Below are positions 7,758 through 16,691 of a stretch of DNA of 23,211 nucleotides, piece after piece. The notes under the pieces are model-generated. The model was not told where the DNA came from. It saw only the letters and a list, made by a program, of their open reading frames with translations, and did not search any database. The position numbers and the translations under genes are program-made. The DNA comes from QQWI01 sp964522015 (GTDB lineage Bacteria > Bacillota > Clostridia > Peptostreptococcales > Acidaminobacteraceae), in contig CAZFST010000046.1 in NCBI GenBank assembly GCA_964522015.1, forward strand, positions 1 to 23,211, in the 5' to 3' direction. Position 1 is the first letter of the stretch; each line of letters opens with the position of its first letter.

Positions 7758-8918
7758 ATGTTATATTTTGATAATGCAGCAACCACTCAAGTGACTCCAG
7801 AAATCGCAGAGCTTGTTTTGAAATATATGGTTAACTTATATGGCAATCCGTCTTCACTTCACCATATGGGACTCGAAGCTGAAAAAGCGCTAAAAAATTC
7901 TCGTGGTTTAATTGCAAAGCACCTTAATTGTCAGCCGGATCAGCTGGTCTTTACTTCTGGCGGAACAGAAGGGAATAATACAGTTATTAGAGGTGTCTGT
8001 GAAAATCGTAATAAGAAAGGTCATTTGATCACCACTGCTGTAGAACATGCATCAGTGTTATCAAATTTTGAATTGTTGGCTTCTAAAGGATGGGACATCA
8101 CATACCTGGCTGTTGACCAAGCTGGACGAGTATCACCAGAGTCTGTCATCAGTGCACTTAGGGAAGATACCCTACTAGTGAGCATCATGTATGTGAATAA
8201 TGAAATAGGAACAATACAACCAATCCATGAAATTGGTCTGGCTTTAAAAATGGCTGATTACAAAGGTTATTTTCATACGGATGCAACACAAGCTATTGGT
8301 AAGGTGCCACTGTCACTGAGAAATTTACCAGTGGATTTTCTGACTCTCTCTGCCCATAAGTGCCATGGTCCTAAAGGAGTCGGTTTAATCTACAAGCGAA
8401 CTAATGGTGGTTTATCTCCCATGATTGTAGGTGGTGGACAGGAAAACCAGATGCGCTCAGGGACTGAGAACTTGCCGGGTATCGTTGGAATGGCAAAAGC
8501 CATAGCCATGGCATGCGATTCAATGGTAAAGAATGATCGTCATATATTAGCCCATAAGACAGCAGTTGTCCTTGGTCTCAAACCATTGGGCGATGCAGCC
8601 ATTATTTTTTCGCCAACAGAACCTTTAAGCGTTCCCCATATTTTAAGTTTGGGTTTTAAAGGGATAAAGTCGGAAGTTCTGCTTCATGCCCTAGAGCAAC
8701 ATGACATTTGTGTTTCTTCAGGTTCTGCCTGCTCAACCCATAAAAAAGAAACGGTCTCCCATGTTATTAAGGCAATTCAAGCACCCATTGCATACCGAGA
8801 TGGGGTCATTAGAATTAGTTTTTCTAAATTAACAACAAGCGACGAAGTGTCAGCTTTAATTAAAGCAATATGTACTCTTGTTCCATCTTTACTCAGTGCC
8901 CATCAAAGGAGAAATTAG
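7758..8918 (+). CDS. nifZ: Cysteine desulfurase, NifZ/IscS-like (partner of ThiI)
   Basis: A 386-residue PLP-dependent cysteine desulfurase (NifS/IscS family, class I). It takes sulfur from L-cysteine as a persulfide. H97 in VEHASV stacks on the cofactor, K201 in SAHKCHGPKG carries PLP, and C325 in the loop SSGSACS is the catalytic cysteine. The start ATG follows AGAGGGA. One base separates its stop from the thiI start, the same gene pairing as nifZ-thiI in Bacillus, where this enzyme is dedicated to tRNA 4-thiouridine synthesis. No iscU or other Fe-S assembly genes are adjacent, which supports that dedicated role. Confidence 0.92.
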   Translation: MLYFDNAATTQVTPEIAELVLKYMVNLYGNPSSLHHMGLEAEKALKNSRGLIAKHLNCQPDQLVFTSGGTEGNNTVIRGVCENRNKKGHLITTAVEHASVLSNFELLASKGWDITYLAVDQAGRVSPESVISALREDTLLVSIMYVNNEIGTIQPIHEIGLALKMADYKGYFHTDATQAIGKVPLSLRNLPVDFLTLSAHKCHGPKGVGLIYKRTNGGLSPMIVGGGQENQMRSGTENLPGIVGMAKAIAMACDSMVKNDRHILAHKTAVVLGLKPLGDAAIIFSPTEPLSVPHILSLGFKGIKSEVLLHALEQHDICVSSGSACSTHKKETVSHVIKAIQAPIAYRDGVIRISFSKLTTSDEVSALIKAICTLVPSLLSAHQRRN

Positions 8919-8919
8919 A

Positions 8920-10104
8920 ATGGAAAAATTAATCGTCATCAGATATGGAGAAATAGCCCTCAAAGGGGACAATCGCTACTTTTTTGAAGCCAAATTATTA
9001 AAGAACATGAAAGAAGCTTTAAAACCTTATGGAAGCGCTAAAGTAACCAAGGAGCATGGCCGACTATTTGTGACCTGTGATCAAAGTGACTACGATTTAG
9101 TGCTGGCAAGGGTTGGAAAGATTTATGGTATCGTATCCTACTCCCCAGCAGTGGCGGTTTCATTGGATTTAAAAGAAATCGAAACAACTTTAGTAGAACA
9201 AGTGGGCAAACTATTAACCAATCAGAAAACAACGTTTAAAATGGATGTCAAGCGTTCAAATAAGGGATACTTCATGACTTCACCTCAACTTTCAAAACAT
9301 CTAGGTGGTTTGCTTTTAAGTTATTATAAGCAATTGAAAGTTGATGTTCATCACCCTGAGTTGACCGCCACGATTGAAGTCAGAGATAGAGCTTTTATCT
9401 TTACAGAAGTCATTCGAGGTCAGGGAGGGATGCCATACAAGACAGGGGGCAAGGGTATGCTATTGCTTTCTGGTGGTATCGATAGCCCAGTTGCTGGCTA
9501 TGTGATGGCCAAACGGGGCATTGAGATTGAAGCTGTTCATTTTCACAGCTATCCATACACAAGCGAGCGGGCCCAAGAAAAAGTATGGGAATTAGCAAGA
9601 AAGATGGCAGTTTACACAAAGCGTGTACGGGTAAATGCCATTAATTTATTGGAAATTCAAAAGGCGATTGCGGAAAAGTGTCCAAGCGAAGAGATGACCA
9701 TTTTGTCCCGCCGCTTTATGATGGCTTTGGCAACAAGAGTTGCTAAAGATAGAGGCTGTCAAGCTCTCATTACAGGTGAGAGTCTAGGACAGGTGGCCTC
9801 GCAAACCATTGAAGGCATAGCTGTAACAACCGATGCAACAGACTTACCAATATTGAGACCACTAATTGCCATGGATAAAGTGGATATCACACTGGTGGCT
9901 AAGGCGATTGATACCTTTGAAACCTCTATCTTACCCTTTGAAGACTGCTGCACCGTTTTTTTACCAGATAAAGTTGTCACAAAACCGAAAGTTAGCAATA
10001 TCAGAGCGTCTGAAGCATTACTGGATGTTGAGGCACTAATCGAAGCTGCCCTAGAGACCATGGAAGTTCATTTATTTTATGAGCAAACAGAATTTGAACT
10101 ATAA
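8920..10104 (+). CDS. thiI: tRNA 4-thiouridine synthase ThiI
   Basis: A 394-residue enzyme that adenylates U8 of tRNA and transfers sulfur to it. It has an N-terminal ferredoxin-like region, a THUMP RNA-binding domain (about 60-165), and an ATP pyrophosphatase domain with PP-loop SGGIDS at 184-189. The catalytic-cysteine motif FEDCCTVFLP has C343 and C344. It lacks the C-terminal rhodanese domain of the E. coli protein, as is usual in Firmicutes, where the desulfurase donates sulfur directly. The start ATG at 8920 has AAAGGAG 7 nt upstream. The frame is open into the preceding gene from 8878, which is not used. All six complete tRNAs at 69-629 carry U at position 8, the ThiI target. Confidence 0.95.
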   Translation: MEKLIVIRYGEIALKGDNRYFFEAKLLKNMKEALKPYGSAKVTKEHGRLFVTCDQSDYDLVLARVGKIYGIVSYSPAVAVSLDLKEIETTLVEQVGKLLTNQKTTFKMDVKRSNKGYFMTSPQLSKHLGGLLLSYYKQLKVDVHHPELTATIEVRDRAFIFTEVIRGQGGMPYKTGGKGMLLLSGGIDSPVAGYVMAKRGIEIEAVHFHSYPYTSERAQEKVWELARKMAVYTKRVRVNAINLLEIQKAIAEKCPSEEMTILSRRFMMALATRVAKDRGCQALITGESLGQVASQTIEGIAVTTDATDLPILRPLIAMDKVDITLVAKAIDTFETSILPFEDCCTVFLPDKVVTKPKVSNIRASEALLDVEALIEAALETMEVHLFYEQTEFEL

Positions 10105-10128
10105 GTATCTCAGGAAACTAAAATAGCT

Positions 10129-10179
10129 GCACATAAAGAAAAAACCAGTCGTATATCGACCGGTTTTTTCTTTATGTGC
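10129..10179. terminator. Bidirectional intrinsic terminator
   Basis: A long hairpin (10129-10151 with 10157-10179, 5-nt loop TATAT, one mismatch) has an A-rich left arm and a T-rich right arm. It serves the convergent thiI (+) and telA (-) genes. Confidence 0.88.
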
Positions 10180-10209
10180 TTATGATTAAGGGGCATTACC
10201 CCTTGCTGA

Positions 10210-11310
10210 TTAAACTAGTTTAGTTTTTGATTGAAACTCATCTTGAATGGCTTGAAGTTGTTTGACACCCTCAATACGCTTAGATTTTGCTTCGTCTTGA
10301 ATGCGTCTGGTTTCTTCAATACCGTCAATGATGATCCGCCATGTTTGTTGTAACGTGTCCACATCAATAGAACTGCCAGAGGCAAGTTGTGCGGTGAGTT
10401 TTGATTGCATGGCTGTGTTTTGAGCATTTCTAAGTAATAATTCGTTGGTTTTTTCGTCAAGAGCTGCCATGGCTTTTGCTTGAACGCTTTGTCTTTTCAA
10501 GGTAATGGCATGGGTTAAACACTGTTTGAAAATTGGTAGAGTGACAATAAAAGCAGAGTTGATTTTGCGCATTAAATTGTAATTGCCACGCTGAATCAAT
10601 TTGATTTGTGGTAGGGATTGTAAAGCCACATTTTTAGCAAGTTCTAAGTCATAAACCCGTTGCTCAACCATTTCGATTGCCTGGTACATATTGTTTAGGC
10701 TGACTTGATCAATTTGCTCTTGACTTGTAGCAACCTGCAATTCCAACGCTTTAAGATCATTGTTCTTAACTTGCTCAAGTGCTACTTCGCCAGCATAAAT
10801 GTATTTTTGGAGAATCTCATAATATTGCATGTTCTTTTGAAACATTTCTTCTAAAACTAAATTTGAGGTATTGATTTCTCGTTCGTAGGTCTTCAATTGT
10901 TGATAAACCTTATCAACTTCCCCACCCATGGTTTCATATTTACGTAAAAGATCTTCAATAGATTTTTTAGCTCCAGAAAAGAACTTATCTAGAAAACCCG
11001 TGTTTTTTTTCTCTTCAAAGTCTTTTGAATCGAATTTTTCCATGATTTTATTTAACTGAATCAAGAGCATACCTGAGTCTTCAACATTGGTAGTTTTCAT
11101 TGAAGCTAAGATGCGATCAGCAAACTGAGAGATTTCTTGAGCAGTAGTCGCGCCGAAAGTCATGATAGACTCAGCATTTCTAATGTTAAGTTCCCTTGAA
11201 ATAGTCAGAACTTCTTGTGACTCTTTGACTTTTAGGGTTACGTTTTTTACTGTTTCATCGGCATTAAAGCTAAAATCTTTCTCTTCAAGAACTTGTAGCT
11301 GTGTGGTCAT
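10210..11310 (-). CDS. telA: TelA/KlaA family protein (toxic anion resistance family)
   Basis: A 366-residue soluble, highly helical protein of the TelA family. Members were first linked to tellurite resistance; the normal role is probably cell-envelope stress and is not settled. Long helical stretches run through most of the sequence, with a family-like N-terminal core (FGATTAQEISQFADRIL) and a central region around LVLEEMFQKN and QRGNYNLMRKINSAF. The ATG at 11310 is preceded on the minus strand by AGGAGGT. It is monocistronic, with no terC or terD genes beside it. The assignment rests on overall sequence resemblance rather than catalytic residues. Confidence 0.85.
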   Translation of the reverse strand: MTTQLQVLEEKDFSFNADETVKNVTLKVKESQEVLTISRELNIRNAESIMTFGATTAQEISQFADRILASMKTTNVEDSGMLLIQLNKIMEKFDSKDFEEKKNTGFLDKFFSGAKKSIEDLLRKYETMGGEVDKVYQQLKTYEREINTSNLVLEEMFQKNMQYYEILQKYIYAGEVALEQVKNNDLKALELQVATSQEQIDQVSLNNMYQAIEMVEQRVYDLELAKNVALQSLPQIKLIQRGNYNLMRKINSAFIVTLPIFKQCLTHAITLKRQSVQAKAMAALDEKTNELLLRNAQNTAMQSKLTAQLASGSSIDVDTLQQTWRIIIDGIEETRRIQDEAKSKRIEGVKQLQAIQDEFQSKTKLV

Positions 11311-11380
11311 GTTTACCTCCTAGGGTCTACCAAAAGCGGCGAATCGGCTGTGTCAATAATTTCAAAAAGTCTTCATCCTT

Positions 11381-11466
11381 ATTATAACTCGCTTGTTAAA
11401 GGTTGAATAGGTCTAATGTCAATTAAGTCATACTAACTAAGCTAAATTTAAACTAACTCTATTATA
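11381..11466 (-). promoter_or_regulatory. Candidate -10 elements upstream of telA
   Basis: Two perfect TATAAT sequences on the minus strand lie at 11381-11386 and 11461-11466, about 70 and 150 nt upstream of the telA start. Neither has a convincing -35 at 17 nt. The rest of the 11311-11538 gap is AT-rich and I see nothing else in it. Confidence 0.35.
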
Positions 11467-11538
11467 ACTAAAATAGTCACCTAAAAGTAAGTATGTCAAA
11501 ACTTCTAAGCAAGATTTAATATGAGGCAAAAATAAATT

Positions 11539-11573
11539 AAAGACCTTACAAAAAAGTGCTTTGTAAGGTCTTT
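11539..11573 (-). terminator. Intrinsic terminator of the penicillin-binding protein gene
   Basis: A 14-bp perfect stem (11539-11552 with 11560-11573) with a 7-nt loop lies immediately after the stop codon at 11577. On the minus strand the hairpin runs into T-rich sequence. Confidence 0.85.
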
Positions 11574-11576
11574 TGC

Positions 11577-14500
11577 TCAAGGATTTTTTTCGGTGGTAAG
11601 AGGGGGTTCAGTTGGATTTTCTGGAGATGTTGTGGGCTCTCCATACCCATCTGGGAAAGTTTCTTCAGTGGTTGGCTCTGGAATGTAGCTAGGTCCATTT
11701 GGATTCATGGTGAAACTAGCAATTTGCCATGGGTAGATTGCGGTGCCATCAGTACCTATAATCGTACCAGAACCATTGATTCTTGACCCTGCATCAATAT
11801 TGATCAAACTTTCGTGAATCGTCTTGATAATAATAGACTGTGTAATAATTTTCTGTCCGCCCCCTTGGTCTTGGGTTTCAACCCCTATCAGTAGGCTAGC
11901 AGTCGTTTGTGCATCATGGGTGACACCCGTGTGTAGAGGACAATAACGAGAGTTAGGATTAAGAGCCAGTTCGGCGTAATCCGCATCCGCAGAAGGGGTG
12001 ATGGCGCTTCTTGGGACTGTGTATTGTCCGTCTCTAATAGCGAATGGCCCTTGGCCTTCCTTAAGATTTGCCAGTGGGTTGAAATCTGCATCTAAACGGA
12101 CTCGCATGACTCTAGAAACCTTAGAGCTTTCTGGACAAAACGGTGTTGCAAGTTTACCACTATCTTTACACGTCACGACCTGGACATGGACATCATCTTT
12201 TTCGGTCGGCTGTGTTCCCGGGATAAACCATTCTTTGATAATTGTATTGCCTTGAGGATCTGATGCGCTTAAGGCGGTTGGAATTTTCCCAGACTTGCTA
12301 TCGATATTCATTGAGATTAAACCTATTTCTTCGTGGGTTTTAAATGCTTTGTCTGGTAAGTCAGCATGGATGGAGCCCATAATATCTTTCCAAAATAGTG
12401 CTGCAAATCCAGAACCATCAGAAAGGGGGACTTGCATATCATTACCAATCCATATACCACCGACATAATACGGAGAATAACCCACAAACCAAGCATCGTG
12501 CTTGCTAGAGGTTGTTCCGGTTTTTCCGGCAATTGGAATACCGACATTGCCTTTTTTGAAGGCTGCCGATTTAGCAAGACCTCTCAGTGCACCTGTGTAC
12601 ATCATATCGTGCATCATGTAGGCAACAGGTTCATCGACGATAAATGTCTTTTCGGCTGTATTGTCTAACAACACATTGCCATTCTTATCAAGTACTTTTG
12701 TAAAGGTGATTGTAGAATTGTGAATACCGCCATTGGCAATAGCGCCATAAGCACTGGTGACTTCAAGAGGGGTCAGGCCTTGGGCCATGCCGCCAAGAGC
12801 AACAGCGGAAAGGTTTTTATCATTAACATCACCTGTATCAACTAAAGTTGTAAAACCAAGTTTTTTGAGAAACTCATAGGATTTATCAACCCCAAGTTTT
12901 TCTGCGATTTTCACTGCGATAACATTATTTGACCATTCCAAGGCTTCGCGCATGGTCAAAATCCCCCAATATTTAAATTCCTTTGAATCGTACCAGTTTT
13001 GGGGCCAACGGCGACCGTTGTTGTCATACTTTGGAACGTCGTCAAATACCGTGCCTGCAGTCAGACCGCTATCCAGTGCTGGTAAATATACACCTAATGG
13101 TTTGATAGACGAACCTGGCTGGCGAGGATTCAAAGCACGATTGTAAATCCGTTGACCAGTAATATTTCGACCGCCAATTATGGCTCTTAATTCGCCAGAA
13201 CGATAATCAATGATAACCATTGCTGATTGTGGTTGTATAATACCTGTCTTTGAAATGTCAAAATAATCTTTTTTAATATGCAAAGCGCCATCGGCATCGA
13301 TGGTATAAAAATCTGGATTTTCCTTCATGAAACTGCTATCGATAACAACTTCTTTGTTATCATTCATTGATTTTTTCTCGTAGGGCACTTTAATGCTACG
13401 GCCCTTAAAGATGTACATCTCTTGAATTGAGACTTTTTCTGCATAGAGGGGGCCACCATCGCCAATCCGGCGTTCATAATTGGGATCTGACTTGTAAGCG
13501 TCCTTAATGAAAATTTCGTAGCCGCCTTTTACTTTGTAAAAATTAAGTGCTTTATTCTTCATGAGGACAAGATTGCCTTGATTATCGACTTTAAAGTCTC
13601 CAGCAGGCAAGACAAAGGCTTCATTTTCGTCAATAATCACATCGTATTTATTTAAGACAATACGGGTGCTAATAACCTTATCATCGTCGTCTTTTGTCGG
13701 ACTAAGAATATTGCCTTTTGCATCCTTATAAACTTCGATGGTAGGTAGGCTATCATTCCGTTTATAAAGTAAGCCGTCTTTTTCCAAGGCCTCTTTTAAC
13801 AGAATGACTTCTTCGTGAACCATGCCTTCTTTAAAGGTCTTCTGTGTGATGAGTGAGATATCCAGTAGCTGTAATTCAGCAAGCTTTTTGATGGTATTTG
13901 GTCCAGCTACACCATCTGTTCCTAGGGCGTATTTCTTTTGAAATGCAACCACTCCCCGGCGCGTAGCAACATCAAACTTAGTTGTAAAGGCATCGGCTTT
14001 ATAAGCTTGTTCTAGTTTTTTCTGCATAGCAACGTCAATTGTGGAATAAATCTGAAGGCCATCGTTATATATAGCACGAGTTGCTGCTTCTTGTGTCATT
14101 TTCTGTTGAGTCATTAAGGCTTTAATCACATCATCTTTAACCATGTCGATAAAGTAACTGGAAATTTCTTCATTAACAAATTTGCCAGGCACTAATTTTG
14201 TCTTTAAATCTACGGACTTTGCTGTTTCATATTCAGCATCTGTAATGACTTTGTTTTGATGCATCAAATAAATAACCGTTTTGTAGCGGCTGATCATACT
14301 TTCATTGAAGATGATTGAGTACTCGATATTATGTTCCCCAAGGACTTGATCATCTGGGGTAATTTCTTCGTTGCGTTTAATGGTAAAAGGAGAGTATTTA
14401 GAGCTCGCTTTTGGTATACCAGCTAAAATAGCGGCTTCTATATAATCCACATCAGATGCATCTTTAGAAAAATAGCGCTGCGAAGCCGCTTGAATCCCCT

Positions 14501-15098
14501 GCACATTAGCACCTAAATCAATCGTATTTAGGTAAGCAGTAAGAATTTCTGCTTTGCTCATATGTTTTTCAAGATCAATTGTGTAGTAAGCTTCCTTGAT
14601 TTTACGGACATAGCCCGCTTGGCCTTTGGCAAACTTAGTTTCTGGGAGATACATATTCCGTGCGTATTGCTGGGTGATAGTGGATGTACCTGATGGTGAA
14701 CCACCTTTACCAACAGCTTCAATAACTGCGCCAACTAAACGTACATAGTTAAAACCACCGTGGGTAAAAAAAGTCTTATCTTCCACTGCTACGAATGCAT
14801 TTCGAATATCTTCGTCAATTTCGTTATACTGAACAATCGTTCGGACACCACCATCTTGAACTTTATCAAGTACCTTACCTTCAAAGTCGTAGACCACTGA
14901 GTTTTCTGAGAGCATCGTATTGATATCGTAATTTGTAATTGGTGGAGTATCAGCTAAAATCGATTTAACAAGTGCAAAAACAGCGCCAGCTCCGATAATG
15001 CCAACCACTAACAGGGCAAAAAAAGTATATAAAAGAGCGCGTCCAAATCGACCCTTCTTTTTCGCCTTCTTCTTTTTTGGTGCGGGATTATGATTCAT
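11577..15098 (-). CDS. Class A penicillin-binding protein with an inserted peptidoglycan-binding domain
   Basis: A 1173-residue bifunctional peptidoglycan synthase. A lysine-rich cytoplasmic tail (1-20) and one membrane anchor (21-45) precede a GT51 glycosyltransferase (about 65-245, catalytic E106 in VEDKTFFTHGG, motif GTSTITQQ at 137-144). The transpeptidase (about 620-910) has catalytic S663 in SSIK, SNN at 723-725 and KTGT at 859-862. Between them, residues about 375-445 resemble a PG_binding_1 domain (FQKKYALGTDGVAGPNTIKKL). The region around 450-620 is extra compared with a typical PBP1. The C-terminal part (930-1135) has cysteines C977, C988 and C1053 and ends in a Pro/Thr/Glu-rich tail. 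The ATG at 15098 is chosen because AGAGGAGG lies just upstream; an earlier ATG at 15134 has no such site. Confidence 0.93.
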   Translation of the reverse strand: MNHNPAPKKKKAKKKGRFGRALLYTFFALLVVGIIGAGAVFALVKSILADTPPITNYDINTMLSENSVVYDFEGKVLDKVQDGGVRTIVQYNEIDEDIRNAFVAVEDKTFFTHGGFNYVRLVGAVIEAVGKGGSPSGTSTITQQYARNMYLPETKFAKGQAGYVRKIKEAYYTIDLEKHMSKAEILTAYLNTIDLGANVQGIQAASQRYFSKDASDVDYIEAAILAGIPKASSKYSPFTIKRNEEITPDDQVLGEHNIEYSIIFNESMISRYKTVIYLMHQNKVITDAEYETAKSVDLKTKLVPGKFVNEEISSYFIDMVKDDVIKALMTQQKMTQEAATRAIYNDGLQIYSTIDVAMQKKLEQAYKADAFTTKFDVATRRGVVAFQKKYALGTDGVAGPNTIKKLAELQLLDISLITQKTFKEGMVHEEVILLKEALEKDGLLYKRNDSLPTIEVYKDAKGNILSPTKDDDDKVISTRIVLNKYDVIIDENEAFVLPAGDFKVDNQGNLVLMKNKALNFYKVKGGYEIFIKDAYKSDPNYERRIGDGGPLYAEKVSIQEMYIFKGRSIKVPYEKKSMNDNKEVVIDSSFMKENPDFYTIDADGALHIKKDYFDISKTGIIQPQSAMVIIDYRSGELRAIIGGRNITGQRIYNRALNPRQPGSSIKPLGVYLPALDSGLTAGTVFDDVPKYDNNGRRWPQNWYDSKEFKYWGILTMREALEWSNNVIAVKIAEKLGVDKSYEFLKKLGFTTLVDTGDVNDKNLSAVALGGMAQGLTPLEVTSAYGAIANGGIHNSTITFTKVLDKNGNVLLDNTAEKTFIVDEPVAYMMHDMMYTGALRGLAKSAAFKKGNVGIPIAGKTGTTSSKHDAWFVGYSPYYVGGIWIGNDMQVPLSDGSGFAALFWKDIMGSIHADLPDKAFKTHEEIGLISMNIDSKSGKIPTALSASDPQGNTIIKEWFIPGTQPTEKDDVHVQVVTCKDSGKLATPFCPESSKVSRVMRVRLDADFNPLANLKEGQGPFAIRDGQYTVPRSAITPSADADYAELALNPNSRYCPLHTGVTHDAQTTASLLIGVETQDQGGGQKIITQSIIIKTIHESLINIDAGSRINGSGTIIGTDGTAIYPWQIASFTMNPNGPSYIPEPTTEETFPDGYGEPTTSPENPTEPPLTTEKNP

Positions 15099-15142
15099 TT
15101 TGCCTCCTCTGGGCGCACGCCTGTGCGTAAACATTCTAACCT

Positions 15143-15171
15143 ATCATATCATAAACCCAAGAAGTTGTTAA
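15143..15171 (-). promoter_or_regulatory. Sigma-A promoter of the penicillin-binding protein gene
   Basis: On the minus strand, TTAACA (15166-15171), a 17-nt spacer and TATGAT (15143-15148) are preceded by TGA, forming an extended -10. A 5-bp hairpin, CGCAC/GTGCG (15114-15127), sits in the leader directly upstream of the ribosome binding site (15103-15110). Confidence 0.7.
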
Positions 15172-15213
15172 TCTTGAGATTGTTTTATCACCGAAATGTA
15201 ATACGTTTTTAAG

Positions 15214-15241
15214 GCAAAAAAAGCCACTCTAAAAGAGTGGC
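15214..15241 (-). terminator. Intrinsic terminator of the copper operon
   Basis: An 8-bp stem (15223-15230 with 15234-15241) with a 3-nt loop is followed on the minus strand by seven T residues (15216-15222). It lies 15 nt after the last gene of the operon. Confidence 0.88.
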
Positions 15242-15256
15242 CAGATGCATTTGGTA

Positions 15257-16654
15257 TTATTCTAGGGACTCGACGACATAAATCGTATTATTTATCATTC
15301 CCATCCAGCAACTATACGGCAGTTCTCCCACTTCGGTGGGGGTAAATTCCACAATGGTTTCCCCGGGGATTAAGCCAGCCTGAATATTGAAGGCTGGGAT
15401 AGAGATGGCCTCGTTGCAACTGGTCAAATCATTTTGGCCAGCCACGAGAATAAACTTCACAGGAATACCCTTTTGAACAATGATATCTTGATAACCGCTT
15501 CTTGACACATTGATACGAACTTCTTGGTAGTCCCCTTTAATCACGGCTTTGATGCCCGACAAATTATCTGTGGTTTCAGTGATGGCGATAGGGGTGTTAA
15601 TGGTTTTAATCAAAGCATCCGGTGTCCAATTAGCCAGTATCAACCCGCGTTGTATGGCGATTAAGGCCAGAATAATCATAAAAACCCCGCTGACACGGGT
15701 CAGAGTTTGGTTAAAGCGCTTGCCTAAAAAGTTTGCTGTCAATCCAAAGGTAAACATGAGAGGAACAGTTCCTAAGCTGAAAGCAAACATAGAGGTTGCA
15801 CCAGCAATCCAACTGCCCGTAGTGAGGGCATAGAGTTGCATCACTTGAAGTGGCCCACAAGGCATCAAACCATTGAGTAAACCAACAATATAGGGGCCAC
15901 TATTATGTTTAGCCAATTTTGAAATCACATTATAAATGGGTTTTGGTAAAATGTTTGGAAATGCAAATTTGTCTAATACACCAAGCTGTTTAAGACCCAT
16001 TAAAAACACTAATAGACCAGCTAAAAGGGCGATTCCGACTTTGAAGGGCAATGCAATTGACAGCAAACCGCTTGCAGCGCCGAGAATACCACCAATGATT
16101 GTATAACTGGTAATCCGTCCTAAGTTGTATAAAGCACTTGGTAACCAAGTCTTTTGTCCAACATGAGTTTGGAGCGTAACCGATAGGTTGATGCCGCCGC
16201 ACATACCAACGCAGTGCACGGATGTCACCAATCCAATGCCAAACAGAGAAATAAATCCTACACCGGCTGGTATTTGACCAAGTGGAGGTAAGGCAATGGG
16301 GCTAAAGAAGACCACTGCCATTGCAAGAAGACACAATCCAACCCAAATCACTAAATTCGGTATTTTCACGGATGCATTTGAACCGCGGTAAGATGCATTG
16401 GACCCTTTATTTGAAACATCAACCACTTTAGATGAACCATTAGAGCCCTTACCAACTTCATAACCACTATTTCTGATAGCGTCCTCTATGAGGCTTTTAT
16501 TAAGGATCGAATCATCAAATGTCACAGAAACCTGATTTTTTTCAAGACTTACATTTGCGTTCTGAACACCTTGCAACTGATTGATGGCATTTTCAACTGC
16601 CATTTTACAACCGCCACAGGTCATACCGATTACTTTTATCTCGATGGTCTTCAT
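15257..16654 (-). CDS. HMA domain - TauE/SafE-like membrane domain - cupredoxin-like domain fusion protein
   Basis: A 465-residue fusion protein. Residues 1-68 form a heavy-metal-associated domain with metal site GMTCGGC (10-16). A Ser/Asn/Gly-rich linker (69-97) with repeated GSNAS follows. About six hydrophobic segments (100-340) belong to the TauE/SafE-like or DsbD_2 family, with conserved cysteines in HCVGMCGG (147-154) and MPCGPLQ (264-270). The C-terminal domain (about 370-465) looks like a cupredoxin, with candidate ligands C413, C449, M451 and M453 in SCWMGM. The ATG follows AAGGAGCT. As the last gene of a copA-csoR operon, a role in copper trafficking fits better than sulfite export. 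Topology would place HMA inside and cupredoxin outside if the membrane part has an odd number of crossings. Confidence 0.88.
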   Translation of the reverse strand: MKTIEIKVIGMTCGGCKMAVENAINQLQGVQNANVSLEKNQVSVTFDDSILNKSLIEDAIRNSGYEVGKGSNGSSKVVDVSNKGSNASYRGSNASVKIPNLVIWVGLCLLAMAVVFFSPIALPPLGQIPAGVGFISLFGIGLVTSVHCVGMCGGINLSVTLQTHVGQKTWLPSALYNLGRITSYTIIGGILGAASGLLSIALPFKVGIALLAGLLVFLMGLKQLGVLDKFAFPNILPKPIYNVISKLAKHNSGPYIVGLLNGLMPCGPLQVMQLYALTTGSWIAGATSMFAFSLGTVPLMFTFGLTANFLGKRFNQTLTRVSGVFMIILALIAIQRGLILANWTPDALIKTINTPIAITETTDNLSGIKAVIKGDYQEVRINVSRSGYQDIIVQKGIPVKFILVAGQNDLTSCNEAISIPAFNIQAGLIPGETIVEFTPTEVGELPYSCWMGMINNTIYVVESLE

Positions 16655-16691
16655 TTGGGAGCTCCTTAAAGAGGGACGTTGTGTGGCGTGG

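Noticed and set aside
12998..14999. KDDDDK (enterokinase/FLAG-like) motif in the penicillin-binding protein (residues 469-474)
   Set aside because: It lies in a poorly structured acidic linker and the rest of a tag is absent; a natural coincidence rather than engineered sequence.
15257..16654. Plain sulfite exporter call for the fusion protein
   Set aside because: The flanking HMA and cupredoxin domains and the CsoR/CopA context point to copper; the TauE/SafE label reflects only the membrane-domain family.
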